This document shows positions 20,001 to 20,255 of a DNA stretch of 20,255 nt, piece after piece. The DNA is from Clostridium sp. UBA6640 (lineage in GTDB: Bacteria > Bacillota > Clostridia > Clostridiales > Clostridiaceae): NCBI RefSeq assembly GCF_002455975.1, contig NZ_DKLM01000062.1:1-20255 (forward strand), given 5' to 3'. The translations under genes were made by a program, and so were the position numbers. How positions within the stretch are numbered: position 1 is the stretch's first letter; each line of letters opens with the position of its first letter. A model generated the notes under the pieces. That model was not told the DNA's origin. It saw nothing but the letters and a program-made list of their open reading frames with translations, and ran no database searches.

Positions 20001-20189
20001 ATGGAAAAATGCACAAATGGTCCTGAAATACCACTAGGCTTAGGAATAGCGCTTGAACAACATAACGCAATGGATTCTTTTCTTTCACTATCGCAAGAAG
20101 CTCAGCAGCAGATTATTGACAATACTCATAGGATACAATCAAGAAATGAAATGCTAGAGTACGTTCAATCTTTAATAACATCAAAATGA
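20001..20189 (+). CDS. Small protein of the same OmdA-like type (62 aa)
   Basis: A 62-residue protein aligned with the previous one: IPLGLGIALEQ-N-AMDSFLSLSQEAQQQIIDNTHRIQSRNEM..YV.SL. From memory, stand-alone proteins with PxGxGxAL...AMxxFxxLxxxxQQxIixxTHxIxSxxEM are frequent in clostridia and Lachnospiraceae as hypothetical proteins. It is probably all-helical and soluble, without cysteine motifs, signal peptide or membrane segment. AGAGGTGA precedes the ATG. The 51-base gap to the gene before it suggests co-transcription. No terminator is seen before the window ends. Confidence 0.75.
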   Translation: MEKCTNGPEIPLGLGIALEQHNAMDSFLSLSQEAQQQIIDNTHRIQSRNEMLEYVQSLITSK

Positions 20190-20255
20190 TATAAAAAAGA
20201 CTTACTTTTAGGTCTCAGCACATTATATAGGATTCCACAATGAAAATTTAACCTA

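Overview
The window is AT-rich low-GC Firmicute chromosome, best explained as Clostridium sensu stricto. It has forespore sigma-factor and spoVACDE operons in the clostridial arrangement, a clostridial-type histidine-degradation cluster, strong AGGAGG/GGGGG ribosome binding sites, and dense rho-independent terminators. The species cannot be fixed from the sequence.

Layout. 1-430: one copy of a structured interspersed repeat, then a terminator. 431-1480: an EamA-family (DMT) transporter followed by a decayed fragment of a second EamA gene. 1590-6157: a histidine catabolic operon, hutH-ftcD-hutI-fchA, with a CodY-like box at its promoter; urocanase (hutU) is missing from the cluster. 6186-6722: a small five-helix membrane protein on the minus strand. 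6886-8728: an orphan N6-adenine DNA methyltransferase closely resembling CamA, the Clostridioides difficile sporulation methyltransferase. 8980-10738: spoIIAA-spoIIAB-sigF behind a sigma-H-type promoter. 11110-12981: spoVAC-spoVAD-spoVAE. 12985-15800 (minus): a class A penicillin-binding protein with an Asp-Lys repeat tail and a long structured leader. 15932-16573: yunB. 16596-16797: a second, better preserved copy of the structured repeat. 16972-17532: a permuted papain-fold (YiiX/NlpC-P60-like) protein. 17687-18214 (minus): hpt. 18380-20255: an accessory tail with gene remnants, small ORFs, an ERF single-strand annealing protein of phage type, and two related small proteins that look like the helical module of YdeI/OmdA proteins.

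How the parts work together. The hut genes turn histidine into glutamate and load the formimino carbon on tetrahydrofolate, so CodY control would tie amino-acid fermentation to nutrient status. SpoIIAA/SpoIIAB/SigF make the forespore-specific sigma switch; SpoVACDE move dipicolinic acid into the spore; YunB and the penicillin-binding protein also belong to sporulation or envelope synthesis. The CamA-like methyltransferase is its own transcription unit beside the spoIIA operon. The right end looks like decayed prophage or other mobile DNA.

The points most worth following up are the CamA-like orphan methyltransferase, the four-hairpin repeat present twice with base changes that keep the stems paired, the CodY-like box on the hut promoter, and the pair of OmdA-like small proteins beside ERF.
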